A stretch of DNA of 64,000 nt from Salipiger pentaromativorans (GCF_024721115.1 NZ_JAMDHK010000023.1:1-64000); one strand, 5' to 3'; numbered from the stretch's first letter, positions 28,306-36,798 are shown. The notes: a model not told the origin generated them from the letters alone. A program made the numbers and translations.

Positions 28306-28325
28306 GTATTCCATATTCAGAATAC
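28306..28325. promoter_or_regulatory. SqrR/BigR-like operator, GTATTC-N8-GAATAC
   Basis: A 20-bp palindrome GTATTC-CATATTCA-GAATAC containing ATTC-N8-GAAT, the element I recall for the persulfide-sensing ArsR-family repressors SqrR and BigR. It ends 13 nt before the ATG at 28339 and abuts the CGGAGG ribosome-binding site, so binding would block transcription. A GGAATGTAT stretch lies a few bases upstream. The same element occurs at 52352 before the SulP gene, with a degenerate copy at 50471. Confidence 0.6.
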
Positions 28326-28338
28326 AACGGAGGCCGTC

Positions 28339-29550
28339 ATGACCAAGACGCTCGCACGACCTGCGGATACCTATACGCCGACCTATTTCCTCGCCTCGCT
28401 CGGCGCGGGCGGCACGGCGGTGTCCTTCTTCATGTATCTCTTCTTCTGGGTGCCCCATCCCGGCCAGCCCGTTCCCGTCTTCGAAGACATCGCGGCGGCC
28501 TGGGCCAAAGGCGTGCTGCCGCAACAGATCGGCATCGTCGTGGCGATGCTGGGGATTGCCCTCTTTGCGATCCTGAACATCAAGTCGCTGATCTGGAACC
28601 TCCAGGCCTTCGCCGCCTTCAAGAAGACGCCGGCCTGGGAAGAGATGAAAAACGCCAATACCGAAAGCTCGGCGCTTGCCATGCCGCTGGCGCTGGCCAT
28701 GTCGGTGAATGTGGGCTTTGTGCTGGGACTGGTGTTCGTGCCCGGGCTCTGGCGCGTGGTGGAGTATCTCTTTCCCGCCGCAATGGTGGCCTTTGCCCTG
28801 ATCGGCATTCTGGCCTTCCGGCAACTTGGCGCCTTCCTGGGCCGGGTGCTGTCGAAGGGCGGGATCTTCGACGTGACCGCGCATAACTCCTTTGCGCAGC
28901 TTCTCCCGGCCTTCGCCATCTCGATGATCGCCGTGGGCTTTGCGGCGCCCGCCGCGATGAGCACGAACCCCGCGACCGTGGGCACCGCGCTGGTGCTGTC
29001 GACCTTCCTCGGCATCACCGCGATCCTCTACACCGTCATGGCCGCCGCGACCGCGCTGAATTCCATGCTGCACTACGGCACCGCGCGCGAGGCAGGGCCG
29101 ACCCTGCTGATCATCGTGCCGATCATGACCGTGCTGGGGATCATGTTTCTGCGCCAGGAACATGGAATGCATGTCACCTTCGACGTGCAGACCAGCGCCG
29201 GCGAGACGATGATCTTCCTCGCCCGGATGCTGTCGGTGCAGGTGGTGTTCCTGCTGCTGGGCCTGACCGTGCTGCGCGCGCAGAACTACTTCCACGATTT
29301 CGTGCTGGGGCCCAAGACCTCCGCCGGATCCTATGCGCTGGTCTGTCCGGCGGTGGCGTTGTCGGTGATGATGCAGTTCTTCATCAACAAGGGGCTTGTC
29401 GCCTCGGGGCTGGTGGACAAGTTCGGGCTGGGCTTCTGGCTGCTGACCGGCGTCGCGCTAGCGGCCCAGGCAGTGGCCATCTGGCTGATCCTGCGGCTCA
29501 ACCGCCAGCATTTCGGGCGCCCGCAGGCGCTTGCCGTGCCCGCCGAATAA
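28339..29550 (+). CDS. multi-pass membrane protein, TDT/TsoY-like
   Basis: A 403-residue integral membrane protein with ~10 hydrophobic segments (FLASLGAGGTAVSFFMYLFFW; LPQQIGIVVAMLGIALFAILNI; MPLALAMSVNVGFVLGLVFVPG; and others to the C-terminus). The pattern recalls the tellurite-resistance/dicarboxylate transporter (TDT) family and proteins I tentatively remember being named TsoY. The only cysteine seen is in ALVCPAVALS near the C-terminus. RBS is CGGAGG. A palindromic persulfide-repressor-like operator overlaps its promoter, so a role in exporting sulfite or another sulfur oxyanion is inferred, not shown. Confidence 0.6.
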   Translation: MTKTLARPADTYTPTYFLASLGAGGTAVSFFMYLFFWVPHPGQPVPVFEDIAAAWAKGVLPQQIGIVVAMLGIALFAILNIKSLIWNLQAFAAFKKTPAWEEMKNANTESSALAMPLALAMSVNVGFVLGLVFVPGLWRVVEYLFPAAMVAFALIGILAFRQLGAFLGRVLSKGGIFDVTAHNSFAQLLPAFAISMIAVGFAAPAAMSTNPATVGTALVLSTFLGITAILYTVMAAATALNSMLHYGTAREAGPTLLIIVPIMTVLGIMFLRQEHGMHVTFDVQTSAGETMIFLARMLSVQVVFLLLGLTVLRAQNYFHDFVLGPKTSAGSYALVCPAVALSVMMQFFINKGLVASGLVDKFGLGFWLLTGVALAAQAVAIWLILRLNRQHFGRPQALAVPAE

Positions 29551-29578
29551 CCTCCCTCCCTTTCGGCGGACCCGAGAC

Positions 29579-29610
29579 CGGGGCCGGATCGCAGGATCCG
29601 GCCCCGTTTT
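29579..29610 (+). terminator. rho-independent terminator
   Basis: CGGGGCCGGATC pairs perfectly with GATCCGGCCCCG around a GCAG loop, followed by TTTT, 28 nt after the membrane-protein stop. Confidence 0.85.
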
Positions 29611-29707
29611 CCCTGCCATGTCCCCCGCGCAAAGCGGCATCGCCCTCTTGTGATGGAACCCGGTGCCACGCTTCATCGTTGCTCTTGCACAGATAGGAGA
29701 TGCTTCG

Positions 29708-30268
29708 ATGACCGACCACAGCTCTCACTCCCGCCACCCCTCTCAACGCAGGCTCTCGGGTCCTGACTGGCGCTGGCTGCTGGTCTTGGGCGCTTTGCTG
29801 ATCGTCGGCGGCGTTCTTGCCTTCCTGAACCCCTTCGCGGCCTCGCTCACAGTCGTGGCGCTGGCTGGCAGCGTATTCGTCCTGGGCGGGGTGCTACAGC
29901 TCTGGATCGCCTTTCAGGACCGTGGCGGCGGTGCCGGGCGCATGCTCGCCGGTCTTCTGGGGCTGATCGTGCTGGTGTTCGGCGTGGCGCTTCTCGCGAA
30001 CCCGATGGCGGGGATCCTGTCGCTCACGCTGATGATCGCGGGGTTCTTTCTGGCGCTCGGGGCGCTGCGCATCTGGCTCGGGTTCTACCTGCGCGCCCAT
30101 GCCGGCTGGGGCTGGCTGGTGGCCGCGGGCGCAGTCTCGGTGGCGCTGGGGCTTCTGATCGTCCTGGCCATGCCCGAAGCCGCCGGCGGGCTGCTGGGCC
30201 TCTTCCTTGGGGTAGACCTGCTCAGCTCGGGCGTGGGCGTTGCCGCCCTTGCCCTGCGGATGCGCTGA
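29708..30268 (+). CDS. HdeD family membrane protein (DUF308)
   Basis: A 186-residue inner-membrane protein with six membrane segments arranged as three similar hairpins (WLLVLGALLIVGGVLAFLNPFAAS, then two more, each followed by an NP or P element), the HdeD/DUF308 pattern. HdeD is associated with acid resistance in E. coli; the role elsewhere is unclear. The N-terminal 22 residues are hydrophilic and His/Ser-rich. Its stop is 18 nt from the convergent mipZ stop. Confidence 0.8.
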   Translation: MTDHSSHSRHPSQRRLSGPDWRWLLVLGALLIVGGVLAFLNPFAASLTVVALAGSVFVLGGVLQLWIAFQDRGGGAGRMLAGLLGLIVLVFGVALLANPMAGILSLTLMIAGFFLALGALRIWLGFYLRAHAGWGWLVAAGAVSVALGLLIVLAMPEAAGGLLGLFLGVDLLSSGVGVAALALRMR

Positions 30269-30286
30269 GCCGGCCCGGAAGACGCC

Positions 30287-31096
30287 TCAGAACCGCACAT
30301 CGACCTCCGGCAGGTGCAGTGCGCTCATCAGATCGCGCAGTTCCTGCCGCGCCGCCACGTTCGAGATATTGAGCTGCTTGACCCCGACATCCTTGAGATC
30401 GAGCAGCGTCAGCCCGCGCGGAAAGAGTTCGCGGAAGATCACCCGCTCGGAAAAGCCCGGCGCGATACGGAACCCGATCCGCTTGGACAGCCGTTCGAGC
30501 GCCTTTTCCATCTTCATCTTGTTGATCATCTGCTGCGCGCCCAGACGGTTGCGCAGAACGATCCAGTCGATGGGTTTCAGCCCCGCCTGCGCGCGCAACT
30601 GCCGCGCGTTCCAGACCATCTCGGAATAGACCGACGGCCCAAGGATCTTTTCACCATCGTTGTCGATCCGCGCCAGCAAATCGAAATCCACGAAGCTGTC
30701 GTTGAGCGGGGTGATCAGCGTATCCGCAAGCGAATGCGCGACCTGGCTCAGCCGCGTGTGCGAGCCGGGGCAGTCGATCAGGATGAAATCCGACTCGGCC
30801 TCAAGCGCCGAAACCGCCTTGCTCAGCCGGTGATCATAGGCGTTCTCGCCCGGCGCCAGCGCACCCTGCTCGATCTCCGGCAGCTCCATATAGCTGGGGC
30901 CGGGCAGGCTGACGCCCTCGCTCTCCAGATAGCGGCGGCGGTTGTCGCAATAGCGCCCCATGGTGCGCTGCCGCAGGTCGAGATCCAGCGCGCCGACACG
31001 GTGTCCCATCCGCGCCAGCGCGGTTGCCACATGCATCGAGACGGTGGATTTTCCCGCCCCGCCCTTCTCGTTCCCGACGACGATGATATGTGCCAC
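30287..31096 (-). CDS. mipZ: division plane positioning ATPase MipZ
   Basis: A ParA/MinD-family ATPase of 269 residues that forms gradients from ParB-bound origins and blocks FtsZ assembly near the poles in alphaproteobacteria. It has the deviant Walker A GNEKGGAGKST at res ~7-17, LDLDLRQRTMGRY, the switch region IDCPGSHTRLSQVAHS and the MipZ stretch LNDSFVDFDLLARID. The GTG start at 31096 has a GAGG box at good spacing; an ATG at 31123 would add 9 residues. The family commonly neighbours ATP-synthase or cell-cycle genes. Confidence 0.93.
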   Translation of the reverse strand: MAHIIVVGNEKGGAGKSTVSMHVATALARMGHRVGALDLDLRQRTMGRYCDNRRRYLESEGVSLPGPSYMELPEIEQGALAPGENAYDHRLSKAVSALEAESDFILIDCPGSHTRLSQVAHSLADTLITPLNDSFVDFDLLARIDNDGEKILGPSVYSEMVWNARQLRAQAGLKPIDWIVLRNRLGAQQMINKMKMEKALERLSKRIGFRIAPGFSERVIFRELFPRGLTLLDLKDVGVKQLNISNVAARQELRDLMSALHLPEVDVRF

Positions 31097-31252
31097 GCTG
31101 CCCTCTTGTCCTGATGTCCACATGTTCCGCTGTGGTGGCGCTGCGGCTACCGTATCTGGGGGAAGGCGACAAGAAAAGTCTCGCTCCCCCAACACAGAGA
31201 CACGCGGGGCAAAACGTGTTCCCCGCGCCGCAGCCCCCCTTGGCGGCAACCA

Positions 31253-31281
31253 AAAAGCCCGGCCAGTGCGGCCGGGCTTTT
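31253..31281 (-). terminator. terminator of the F0 operon
   Basis: AAAAGCCCGGCC pairs with GGCCGGGCTTTT around AGTGC. The minus-strand transcript, leaving atpF at 31305, ends the stem in a T-run. It lies between atpF and mipZ and is symmetrical enough to act both ways. Confidence 0.85.
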
Positions 31282-31304
31282 CGCAAACGGGTCCGGGCCC
31301 GAAA

Positions 31305-31868
31305 TCAGTGCAGCTTGGCGCCCACTTCCGCGATCGACTCGTCGATCAGCCGGTCCTTGTCGGCGGCGCTGGTCTGCTGCACGATCACGTCGCGCGCAGC
31401 GGCCACGGCCACCACGGCGGCCTGGTCGCGCACTTCCTTCACGGCCGAAGCCTGCGCCGCGGCGATCTGGTCTTCAGCCGTGGCAAGGCGGCGGGCGATC
31501 GACGCTTTCAGATCCTCGCGGGCCTGAGCGGCAGCGTTCTCGGCCTCGTGCTTGGCATTGGCCACGATCTGCGCGGCCTGCTCCGATACTTCCTGCTGCT
31601 TGCGCTCGTAAGAGGCAAGCAGGGTCTGGGCCTCTTCGCGCAGCGCGCGGGCTTCGTCCAGCTCGTTGCGGATGTCCGTGGCGCGCTTGTCGAGCTGCTT
31701 GCCCAGCAGTCCCGGCACCTTGAAGTAGATGAGGACCGCAAGGAACAGCAGGAAGCCCAGCAGCACGACGAAGTCGGTGTTGCGCAGCGAGAAGAACGGG
31801 CCCGATGCGGCCAGCGCGGGGCTGGCCAGGAAGGCGCCGATGGTGCTGGTGATGATCAGCTTGCGCAT
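31305..31868 (-). CDS. atpF: F0F1 ATP synthase subunit b
   Basis: The b subunit of the peripheral stator, 187 residues. An N-terminal signal-like stretch (MRKLIITSTIGAFLASPALA) precedes the membrane anchor (DFVVLLGFLLFLAVLIYF, res ~32-49), then a long amphipathic coiled coil to the C-terminus that contacts F1. It is last in the F0 operon, 4 nt after the b' gene. Confidence 0.95.
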   Translation of the reverse strand: MRKLIITSTIGAFLASPALAASGPFFSLRNTDFVVLLGFLLFLAVLIYFKVPGLLGKQLDKRATDIRNELDEARALREEAQTLLASYERKQQEVSEQAAQIVANAKHEAENAAAQAREDLKASIARRLATAEDQIAAAQASAVKEVRDQAAVVAVAAARDVIVQQTSAADKDRLIDESIAEVGAKLH

Positions 31869-31872
31869 GGGC

Positions 31873-32424
31873 TCACCCTTTCATCCGGTTGCCAACGGCT
31901 GCCGAGATGGTCGCGGCATCCGCCGACCCGCCCAGCGCGGCCACGATGGCCCCGGCGGTGTCCTTGGCGACAAGCTCGACATTCTCCAGGGCCGAAGCCC
32001 GGATGTCGGCGATCGCCTTTTCGGATTCCGCGGTCTTGGCAGCAATCTGAGCGTCGGCGGCCTCGACCGCCTCGTCCAACTGCGCCTTGATCTCGTCGCG
32101 GGTTTTCTGGCTGATGGCCTGCGCTTCGGCGCGGGCATCGGCCAGCGCTTTTTCATAGGCCTTCTCGGCATCGGCCGCCTGACGCTTCAGCTCTTCGGCG
32201 GCAGCGATGTCGTTGGTGATCGTGCCATGGCGCTCGGCCAGGACCGATGCGATCCGCGGCAGAGCGATGCGCGACAGCACGAAGAAAGTAACCACCAGCG
32301 CGATGACCAGCCAAAAGACCTGGTTCGGGATCCAGTCGGCGCAAAGCTGCGGCATCCCGATGGCAGAGCCGTGGGAATCGACGCAGATACCGGCAAGATC
32401 CTCGGCGATAGGTTCTGTCGCCAT
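31873..32424 (-). CDS. atpX: F0F1 ATP synthase subunit b'
   Basis: The divergent second b-type subunit found in photosynthetic and related alphaproteobacteria, 183 residues. The membrane helix is [21 protein letters not shown] (res ~32-52), followed by a charged coiled coil. It pairs with b to form a heterodimeric stator. The N-terminal 30 residues are longer than in plain b subunits and contain two cysteines. Confidence 0.93.
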   Translation of the reverse strand: MATEPIAEDLAGICVDSHGSAIGMPQLCADWIPNQVFWLVIALVVTFFVLSRIALPRIASVLAERHGTITNDIAAAEELKRQAADAEKAYEKALADARAEAQAISQKTRDEIKAQLDEAVEAADAQIAAKTAESEKAIADIRASALENVELVAKDTAGAIVAALGGSADAATISAAVGNRMKG

Positions 32425-32510
32425 GTCGTCCTCCGTCGGAACGTTGTCTCTACATCGGGCGGCCCGTCAAAGACGGCGCCGCCCGGGCGTAAGGATAGTC
32501 GTTCCGTCGA

Positions 32511-32735
32511 TTAGACGGCGAACATCAGCAGCAGAGCAACGAGGAAGGAGAAGATGCCCAGAGCTTCGGCGAATGCGATGCCGATGAAGAGGGTCGCGGT
32601 TTGCGACGCAGCAGCCGACGGGTTGCGCAGAGCGCCCGACAGGAAGTTGGCGGCGACGTTGCCCACACCGAGAGCGGCGAGACCCGTGCCGAGACCTGCG
32701 AGACCTGCGCCGATATGTGCGAGTTGACCTTCCAT
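32511..32735 (-). CDS. atpE: F0F1 ATP synthase subunit c
   Basis: The proteolipid of the rotor ring, 74 residues with two hydrophobic hairpin helices. The first contains [26 protein letters not shown], and the second has the proton-carrying Glu in [24 protein letters not shown]. Glu with an Ala/Ile context and no extra Gln suggests H+ rather than Na+ coupling. Confidence 0.96.
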   Translation of the reverse strand: MEGQLAHIGAGLAGLGTGLAALGVGNVAANFLSGALRNPSAAASQTATLFIGIAFAEALGIFSFLVALLLMFAV

Positions 32736-32812
32736 GGTGAAATCTCCTTACGTCTGGAAGTTGGTCGATAGGGGTGTGCGGTTGTCCGGCGGGCGGCTTG
32801 CCCGCCGATCAT

Positions 32813-33595
32813 TCAGTGATGCGGATGCAGTGCGTCTTTCAGATAGACGCAGGTGAGGATCGTGAACACGTAGGCCTGAACGAAGGCCACCATCACCTCA
32901 AGCCCGTAGATCGCGGTGATCGCGACGATCGACAGCGGCGAGATGAGAGCGAGGCCGGCGAAACCCGCGAAGACCTTGATCACCGCGTGGCCGGCCATGA
33001 CGTTGCCGGCAAGACGGATGGAGTGGCTGACCGGGCGCACGAAGTAGGAAATGATCTCGATGATCGCGAGCACCGGGCGCAGCGCCAGCGGCGCGCTCGA
33101 CACCCAGAAGAGGCTCAGGAACGACGCGCCGTTCTTGACGAAGCCGATGATCGTCACGGTGAGGAACACGCAGAGCGCCAGCACCACGGTGACCGCGAAA
33201 TGCGAGGTGGTGGTGAAGCTCATCGGGATCAGGCCGAGGAAGTTGGAGATCACGATGAACATGAACAGCGTCATGATGTAGGGGAAGTAGACGAGCCCGT
33301 CCTTGCCGGTCACGTCCTCGACCATCTTGTAGATGAAGCCATAGGCCATCTCGGCCACCGACTGGCTGCGCGAGGGGATGACCGCGCGGCGCGAGGTGCC
33401 CAGCACCATCAGGCCGGTGATGACCAGAATGGCGATCAGCATCCACAGCGTCACGTTGGTGATGGTGAACATGCCCACCGCGCCGTCGCCGAAAAGCGGC
33501 TTGACGATGAACTGATCCATCGGGTGGAAGACCAGGCCGCCGGCATCCGTGCCGTGTTCCGCCATCTCTGCACCGTGCGTCGCTTCAGTCGCCAT
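32813..33595 (-). CDS. atpB: F0F1 ATP synthase subunit a
   Basis: The proton-channel subunit, 260 residues, with 5-6 membrane segments. The essential arginine is in the conserved stretch [14 protein letters not shown], and the last helices contain [29 protein letters not shown]. Its start overlaps the atpI 3' end by 11 nt. Confidence 0.96.
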   Translation of the reverse strand: MATEATHGAEMAEHGTDAGGLVFHPMDQFIVKPLFGDGAVGMFTITNVTLWMLIAILVITGLMVLGTSRRAVIPSRSQSVAEMAYGFIYKMVEDVTGKDGLVYFPYIMTLFMFIVISNFLGLIPMSFTTTSHFAVTVVLALCVFLTVTIIGFVKNGASFLSLFWVSSAPLALRPVLAIIEIISYFVRPVSHSIRLAGNVMAGHAVIKVFAGFAGLALISPLSIVAITAIYGLEVMVAFVQAYVFTILTCVYLKDALHPHH

Positions 33596-33935
33596 CGCGA
33601 TCCCTCTTCTCGTCTTCTCCGGCCGCGTCGGCCGTTTGCGCCTTCTGGATCTCGGCAGCGCTCCGCATCATCACCCGGACGCCCGCCACAAGACCCAGCA
33701 CTGTGAACAGCACCATAAGAAACGGGGTCGTGCCAATGAGCACATCCAGCCCGTATCCGATGCCGAAGCCAATCCCGAGACCGGCCACCATTTCCGTCAC
33801 CATGCGCCAGGCGAGCTGCGCCTGGGAATAGTGCTCCTCCTGATGCGTCCGGTCGCTGTCCCGAGCGGCTTTCACCGCCGCGATCTTCGCCTCCAGCGCG
33901 TCGAGTTGCCGCTTTGGATCGGGATCGCCCACCAT
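33585..33935 (-). CDS. atpI: ATP synthase assembly/auxiliary protein AtpI
   Basis: A 116-residue protein with a charged N-terminus predicted to be coiled ([22 protein letters not shown]) and two membrane helices ([38 protein letters not shown]). AtpI/Mg-type auxiliary proteins help assemble the c-ring. First gene of the F0 operon, with a recognisable promoter 27 nt upstream. Confidence 0.88.
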   Translation of the reverse strand: MVGDPDPKRQLDALEAKIAAVKAARDSDRTHQEEHYSQAQLAWRMVTEMVAGLGIGFGIGYGLDVLIGTTPFLMVLFTVLGLVAGVRVMMRSAAEIQKAQTADAAGEDEKRDRDGD

Positions 33936-33961
33936 TCTGCCCCATCAGGAGTTTCGCGATG

Positions 33962-33990
33962 TTGCTATGCGGCGGGGAGCTCTGAGTCAA
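33962..33990 (-). promoter_or_regulatory. sigma70-type promoter of the F0 operon
   Basis: On the minus strand, TTGACT (33990-33985), a 17-nt spacer and TAGCAA (33967-33962), placing the transcript start ~20 nt before the atpI ATG. The -35 is strong and the -10 moderate. Confidence 0.5.
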
Positions 33991-34113
33991 GAAGCGGTGA
34001 GCACCATATTCAGGCGCCTTACCCCACTGAAATCAATGCATTTCTCACATTTCCCCATTTGCCCGGGCGCCCTGCCAACAGCAGTTAGCGCCAACGCCAC
34101 GCTTTTCCCATAT

Positions 34114-34129
34114 TCAACCCGGCGGTTGA
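34114..34129. promoter_or_regulatory. putative ArsR autoregulatory operator
   Basis: Perfect inverted repeat TCAACC-CGGC-GGTTGA 53 nt before the ArsR-family ATG. TTCAACC/GGTTGAA palindromes are typical of this branch of ArsR regulators, which usually repress their own operon. Confidence 0.55.
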
Positions 34130-34182
34130 GTTTATCCGGCAGGGCGCTTGACGCACCCGTCCGCAGCGCGGCTTATGACGGC

Positions 34183-34518
34183 ATGACCGACCCGCTTTCC
34201 ACCGTCTTCGCCGCGCTGGCCGACCCGACGCGCCGCCGCATCCTTGCGATGCTGCTCGAGGACGACATGGCAGTGACCGATGTGGCGGAACCCTTCGAGA
34301 TGTCGCTGGCGGCGATCTCGAAACATCTGGCGATCCTCGCCGCGGCGGGGCTCATCAGCCAGGAAAAGCGCGGCCGGCTGAAATGGTGCAAGCTCGAGCC
34401 TGACGCGTTGCGCGACGCATCGGTCTGGATGACAAGTTTCGGTCTGGTCGAGCCGGTCAATCTCGATGCGTTCGAACGCTTCCTGACGCAGGAACTGGAT
34501 CTGCCGCCGGAGGGGTGA
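34183..34518 (+). CDS. ArsR/SmtB family transcriptional regulator
   Basis: A 111-residue winged-helix repressor. The HTH spans ~28-60 (MAVTDVAEPFEMSLAAISKHLAILAAAGLIS), with the wing RGRLKWCKLEPDAL. It has a single cysteine, so neither the metal-binding CxC pair nor the two-cysteine persulfide switch of SqrR is present. This branch (FAALADPTRRRIL start) usually partners an SRPBCC/AHSA1 protein, but none follows here. Preceded by a matching palindrome at 34114 and followed by two strong hairpins. Confidence 0.85.
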   Translation: MTDPLSTVFAALADPTRRRILAMLLEDDMAVTDVAEPFEMSLAAISKHLAILAAAGLISQEKRGRLKWCKLEPDALRDASVWMTSFGLVEPVNLDAFERFLTQELDLPPEG

Positions 34519-34522
34519 GCGA

Positions 34523-34566
34523 CAAAAGTCTTCCAAGACTTTTGCAAATTCCTTCGAAGGAATTTG
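34523..34566. repeat. double-palindrome element (tandem 22-bp hairpins)
   Basis: Two adjacent perfect 22-nt palindromes: CAAAAGTCTT-CC-AAGACTTTTG (34523-34544) and CAAATTCCTT-CG-AAGGAATTTG (34545-34566). They fill the gap between the convergent ArsR and EamA genes, start 4 nt after the ArsR stop and finish 4 nt before the EamA stop. They look like a bidirectional terminator or a REP-like element and I believe similar pairs occur in related genomes. Confidence 0.7.
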
Positions 34567-34570
34567 CCCG

Positions 34571-35449
34571 TCACTCCTCCTTCAAAAGCAGCACCAGAGC
34601 CAGCACCGTCATCGCCACCCCCACCAGCAACAGCGCCGGCGGCACGCCCTTGCCCAGCGCGATCTGCCACAGGATCACCCAGGAAGGGGTCAGATAGGTA
34701 TAGGCCATGACCTTGGCCGAAGGCAGCCGCAGCGCCGCGAATTGCAGCAGCACCGCCGTGGCCGCCGTCGCCGCCACCGCCGTATAGACGATGGTCAGCC
34801 AGACGATTCCCGGCAGCGCCGCCCAGTCCACCGCCATCAGATCGCGCCAGCCCCAGAGCAGAAGCAGCACCATCCCCGCCGTGTTGGTCCAAAGCGTGAA
34901 GATCAGCGCCGACTCGCCCCGGTTCAGCTTGCGCACCATGGGCGCATAGATCGCATGCGACACGCAGCCCAGGAAATACACCGCCTCGCCCCGGCCGATC
35001 TCGAAGGCCAGCAAGGCACGCGGATCGCCGCGAAAGATCACCCAGAGCGCTCCGACCGCCCCCACCGTGAGCGCCAGCGCCATGCGCCGCGTCATGCGCT
35101 GGCGCACCAGGAGCCAGCCGAACCCCGCCGCCATCAGCGGCGTCAGCGTGAACACCGCCGACATGCTCACCGGCGCGGCGGTCTTGAGCCCCTCGAACAT
35201 CAGCACGAAATAGGCGATCATCATGCCGCCCAGCACCGCATAGCGCCACGGCGCGGCCAGCGAGACCCGCGTGACCTTGCGCTGCGCCAGCGCCACCGCC
35301 GCCAGCAGCGCCACCGCCAGTACGAAACGCACCGCGTTCAGCGCGGTCGGCGCAATATGCGGCGCGGCCATGGACCCCAACGCGAAAGAGCCCGCGACGA
35401 GCGCCGAGAAGCTCAGCATGGCCAGATGGCCCTGTGCAGCGGGAGTCAC
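34571..35449 (-). CDS. EamA/DMT family transporter
   Basis: A ten-helix drug/metabolite transporter of 292 residues with two EamA repeats (res ~5-135 and ~150-290). Characteristic parts are LNAVRFVLAVALLAAVAL, KTAAPVSMSAVFTLTPLMAAGFGWLLVRQRMT, and in repeat 2 YTAVAATAATAVLLQFAALRLPSAKVMAYTYLTP. The start is taken as GTG at 35449 overlapping the LysR stop (GTGA), so it is translated with the regulator. Likely exports a small metabolite or amino acid under LysR control. Confidence 0.85.
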   Translation of the reverse strand: MTPAAQGHLAMLSFSALVAGSFALGSMAAPHIAPTALNAVRFVLAVALLAAVALAQRKVTRVSLAAPWRYAVLGGMMIAYFVLMFEGLKTAAPVSMSAVFTLTPLMAAGFGWLLVRQRMTRRMALALTVGAVGALWVIFRGDPRALLAFEIGRGEAVYFLGCVSHAIYAPMVRKLNRGESALIFTLWTNTAGMVLLLLWGWRDLMAVDWAALPGIVWLTIVYTAVAATAATAVLLQFAALRLPSAKVMAYTYLTPSWVILWQIALGKGVPPALLLVGVAMTVLALVLLLKEE

Positions 35450-36327
35450 CGGGCGTCGCGCTCCGCGGCATAGGTTTTGAGATGGCGCAGAAAGGCCTGA
35501 ACCTTGGGCGTGCGGTGCAGATCCACATGGGTCACCAGCCAGAGCGGCGACGACCATTCGTCGCGCGGCGGCAGGATCTGCACCAGCCCCGGATCCGCGG
35601 CGGCCTCATGCACCGGGATGAACCCGAGCCCCACGCCCGCGCGCACCGCCTCCTGCTGAACCCGCCCGTCCTCGGCGCGAAAGACCACATGGTCGAACGA
35701 GACGTGCTGCTTCATCCAGACATTATAGGGCGCCCGCGATTCCGGATCGTCGTAACCGACAAAGACATGCCCGGCGAGCGCGCCCTCATCCGCCGGCGTG
35801 CCGTGCACCGCCACGTAGCTTTTCGCCGCATAAAGCGCGACGGCCTGCTGCTCGAAGGGTTGCACCACATTGTCGGGCTCCTGCGGCGCCGCCCCGGCGC
35901 GCAGCGCCACATGCGCCTCGCCATATTCCAGACGGAACAGCCGCGCCCCGGTGAGATAGCGCACGATCACCTCGGGATAGGTCGCACGGAACGAGGCCAG
36001 CGCCCCCACCATCAACGGCGAGAAGTTGATCAGCGAGGTGACCAGCAATTCCCCGGACACCCCTTCGCCCCGGCCCTTGATGCGACCGGCGAGCTGCTGG
36101 AACTGGTCGTCCGTTGTCTGCGCGACCCGCGCCAGATCCTGCCCCGCCTCGGTGGGCGTGTAGCCGCGCGCGTGCCGCTGGAACAGCTTGACGCCCAGCC
36201 GGGCCTCCAGCGCATCAATATGACGGATCACCGTGGCATGATGCACACCCAGCACCTCGGCCGCGCCGCTCACCGTCCCCAGACGCGCCACCTGAAAGGC
36301 GGTGCGGATCTCGTCCCAATTGGTCAT
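35446..36327 (-). CDS. LysR family transcriptional regulator
   Basis: A LysR-type regulator of 293 residues. The N-terminal HTH (FQVARLGTVSGAAEVLGVHHATVIRHIDALEARLGVKLFQR, res ~10-50) is followed by a periplasmic-binding-like effector domain. ATG at 36327 has AGGTGAG at good spacing; a GTG 9 nt upstream is possible. It is translationally coupled to the downstream EamA exporter. LysR genes are usually divergent from their targets, so this co-directional pairing is less usual. Confidence 0.88.
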   Translation of the reverse strand: MTNWDEIRTAFQVARLGTVSGAAEVLGVHHATVIRHIDALEARLGVKLFQRHARGYTPTEAGQDLARVAQTTDDQFQQLAGRIKGRGEGVSGELLVTSLINFSPLMVGALASFRATYPEVIVRYLTGARLFRLEYGEAHVALRAGAAPQEPDNVVQPFEQQAVALYAAKSYVAVHGTPADEGALAGHVFVGYDDPESRAPYNVWMKQHVSFDHVVFRAEDGRVQQEAVRAGVGLGFIPVHEAAADPGLVQILPPRDEWSSPLWLVTHVDLHRTPKVQAFLRHLKTYAAERDAR

Positions 36328-36452
36328 AAGGCTCACCTGTGCGGAAAATCACAATCCGCCCCGATATGACGCCTCCGCGTTCAGAAGTGCAATGGGGCCG
36401 GCACGGTTCCGTTGCACCCGTCGCCGGTGCCACAGCGGAAAATCGCTCTTGC

Positions 36453-36487
36453 CAAAAAGAAATGCGCCCGGAAGACCCGGACGCATT
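36453..36487 (-). terminator. rho-independent terminator
   Basis: On the minus strand, AATGCG-t-CCGGG pairs with CCGG-GCGCATT, then TTCTTTTT. It lies after the polyserine small protein gene and before the LysR gene on the same strand. Confidence 0.7.
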
Positions 36488-36543
36488 CTGAATTCGATAG
36501 CTGCGGCACCGGCAAACCGGTGCGCGCCCGCAGGATCGCGCGA

Positions 36544-36798
36544 TCAGTGCGGCAGCGAAACGATCGGGGTCTCGACCGACGAGCTGGAGGAGCTCGACGA
36601 ACCGCCCGAGGATGCCAGGATGGCCAGCAGGGCCACGGCACCGATGCCGGCGGCCACGCCTTCGGACATCGACGATTCTGCGGCCAGCGCATAGGGATCG
36701 TCGTCATCGGTCGCGCCGCTCGGGTCGGAAGCGTAAGCTGCGGAGGTGGCCAGCATGCTGACGATGGCGGCCGAAGTCATAAGATTTTTCAGTTTCAT
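36544..36798 (-). CDS. small exported protein with polyserine tract
   Basis: An 84-residue protein with a signal peptide (MKLKNLMTSAAIVSMLATSAAYA), an acidic patch (ATDDDDPYA), a short hydrophobic segment (GVAAGIGAVALLAILAS), then GGS followed by a run of serines and the tail VETPIVSLPH. The layout recalls GfcA/YjbE-like small proteins at exopolysaccharide loci, but the resemblance is general and no polysaccharide genes are adjacent. A terminator follows it, so it is probably transcribed alone. Function unknown. Confidence 0.6.
   Translation of the reverse strand: MKLKNLMTSAAIVSMLATSAAYASDPSGATDDDDPYALAAESSMSEGVAAGIGAVALLAILASSGGSSSSSSSSVETPIVSLPH

Noticed and set aside
34183..34518. ArsR-family protein as the missing SqrR/BigR repressor
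   Set aside because: It has one cysteine only and belongs to a different ArsR branch; its own promoter carries a TCAACC/GGTTGA palindrome rather than ATTC-N8-GAAT.
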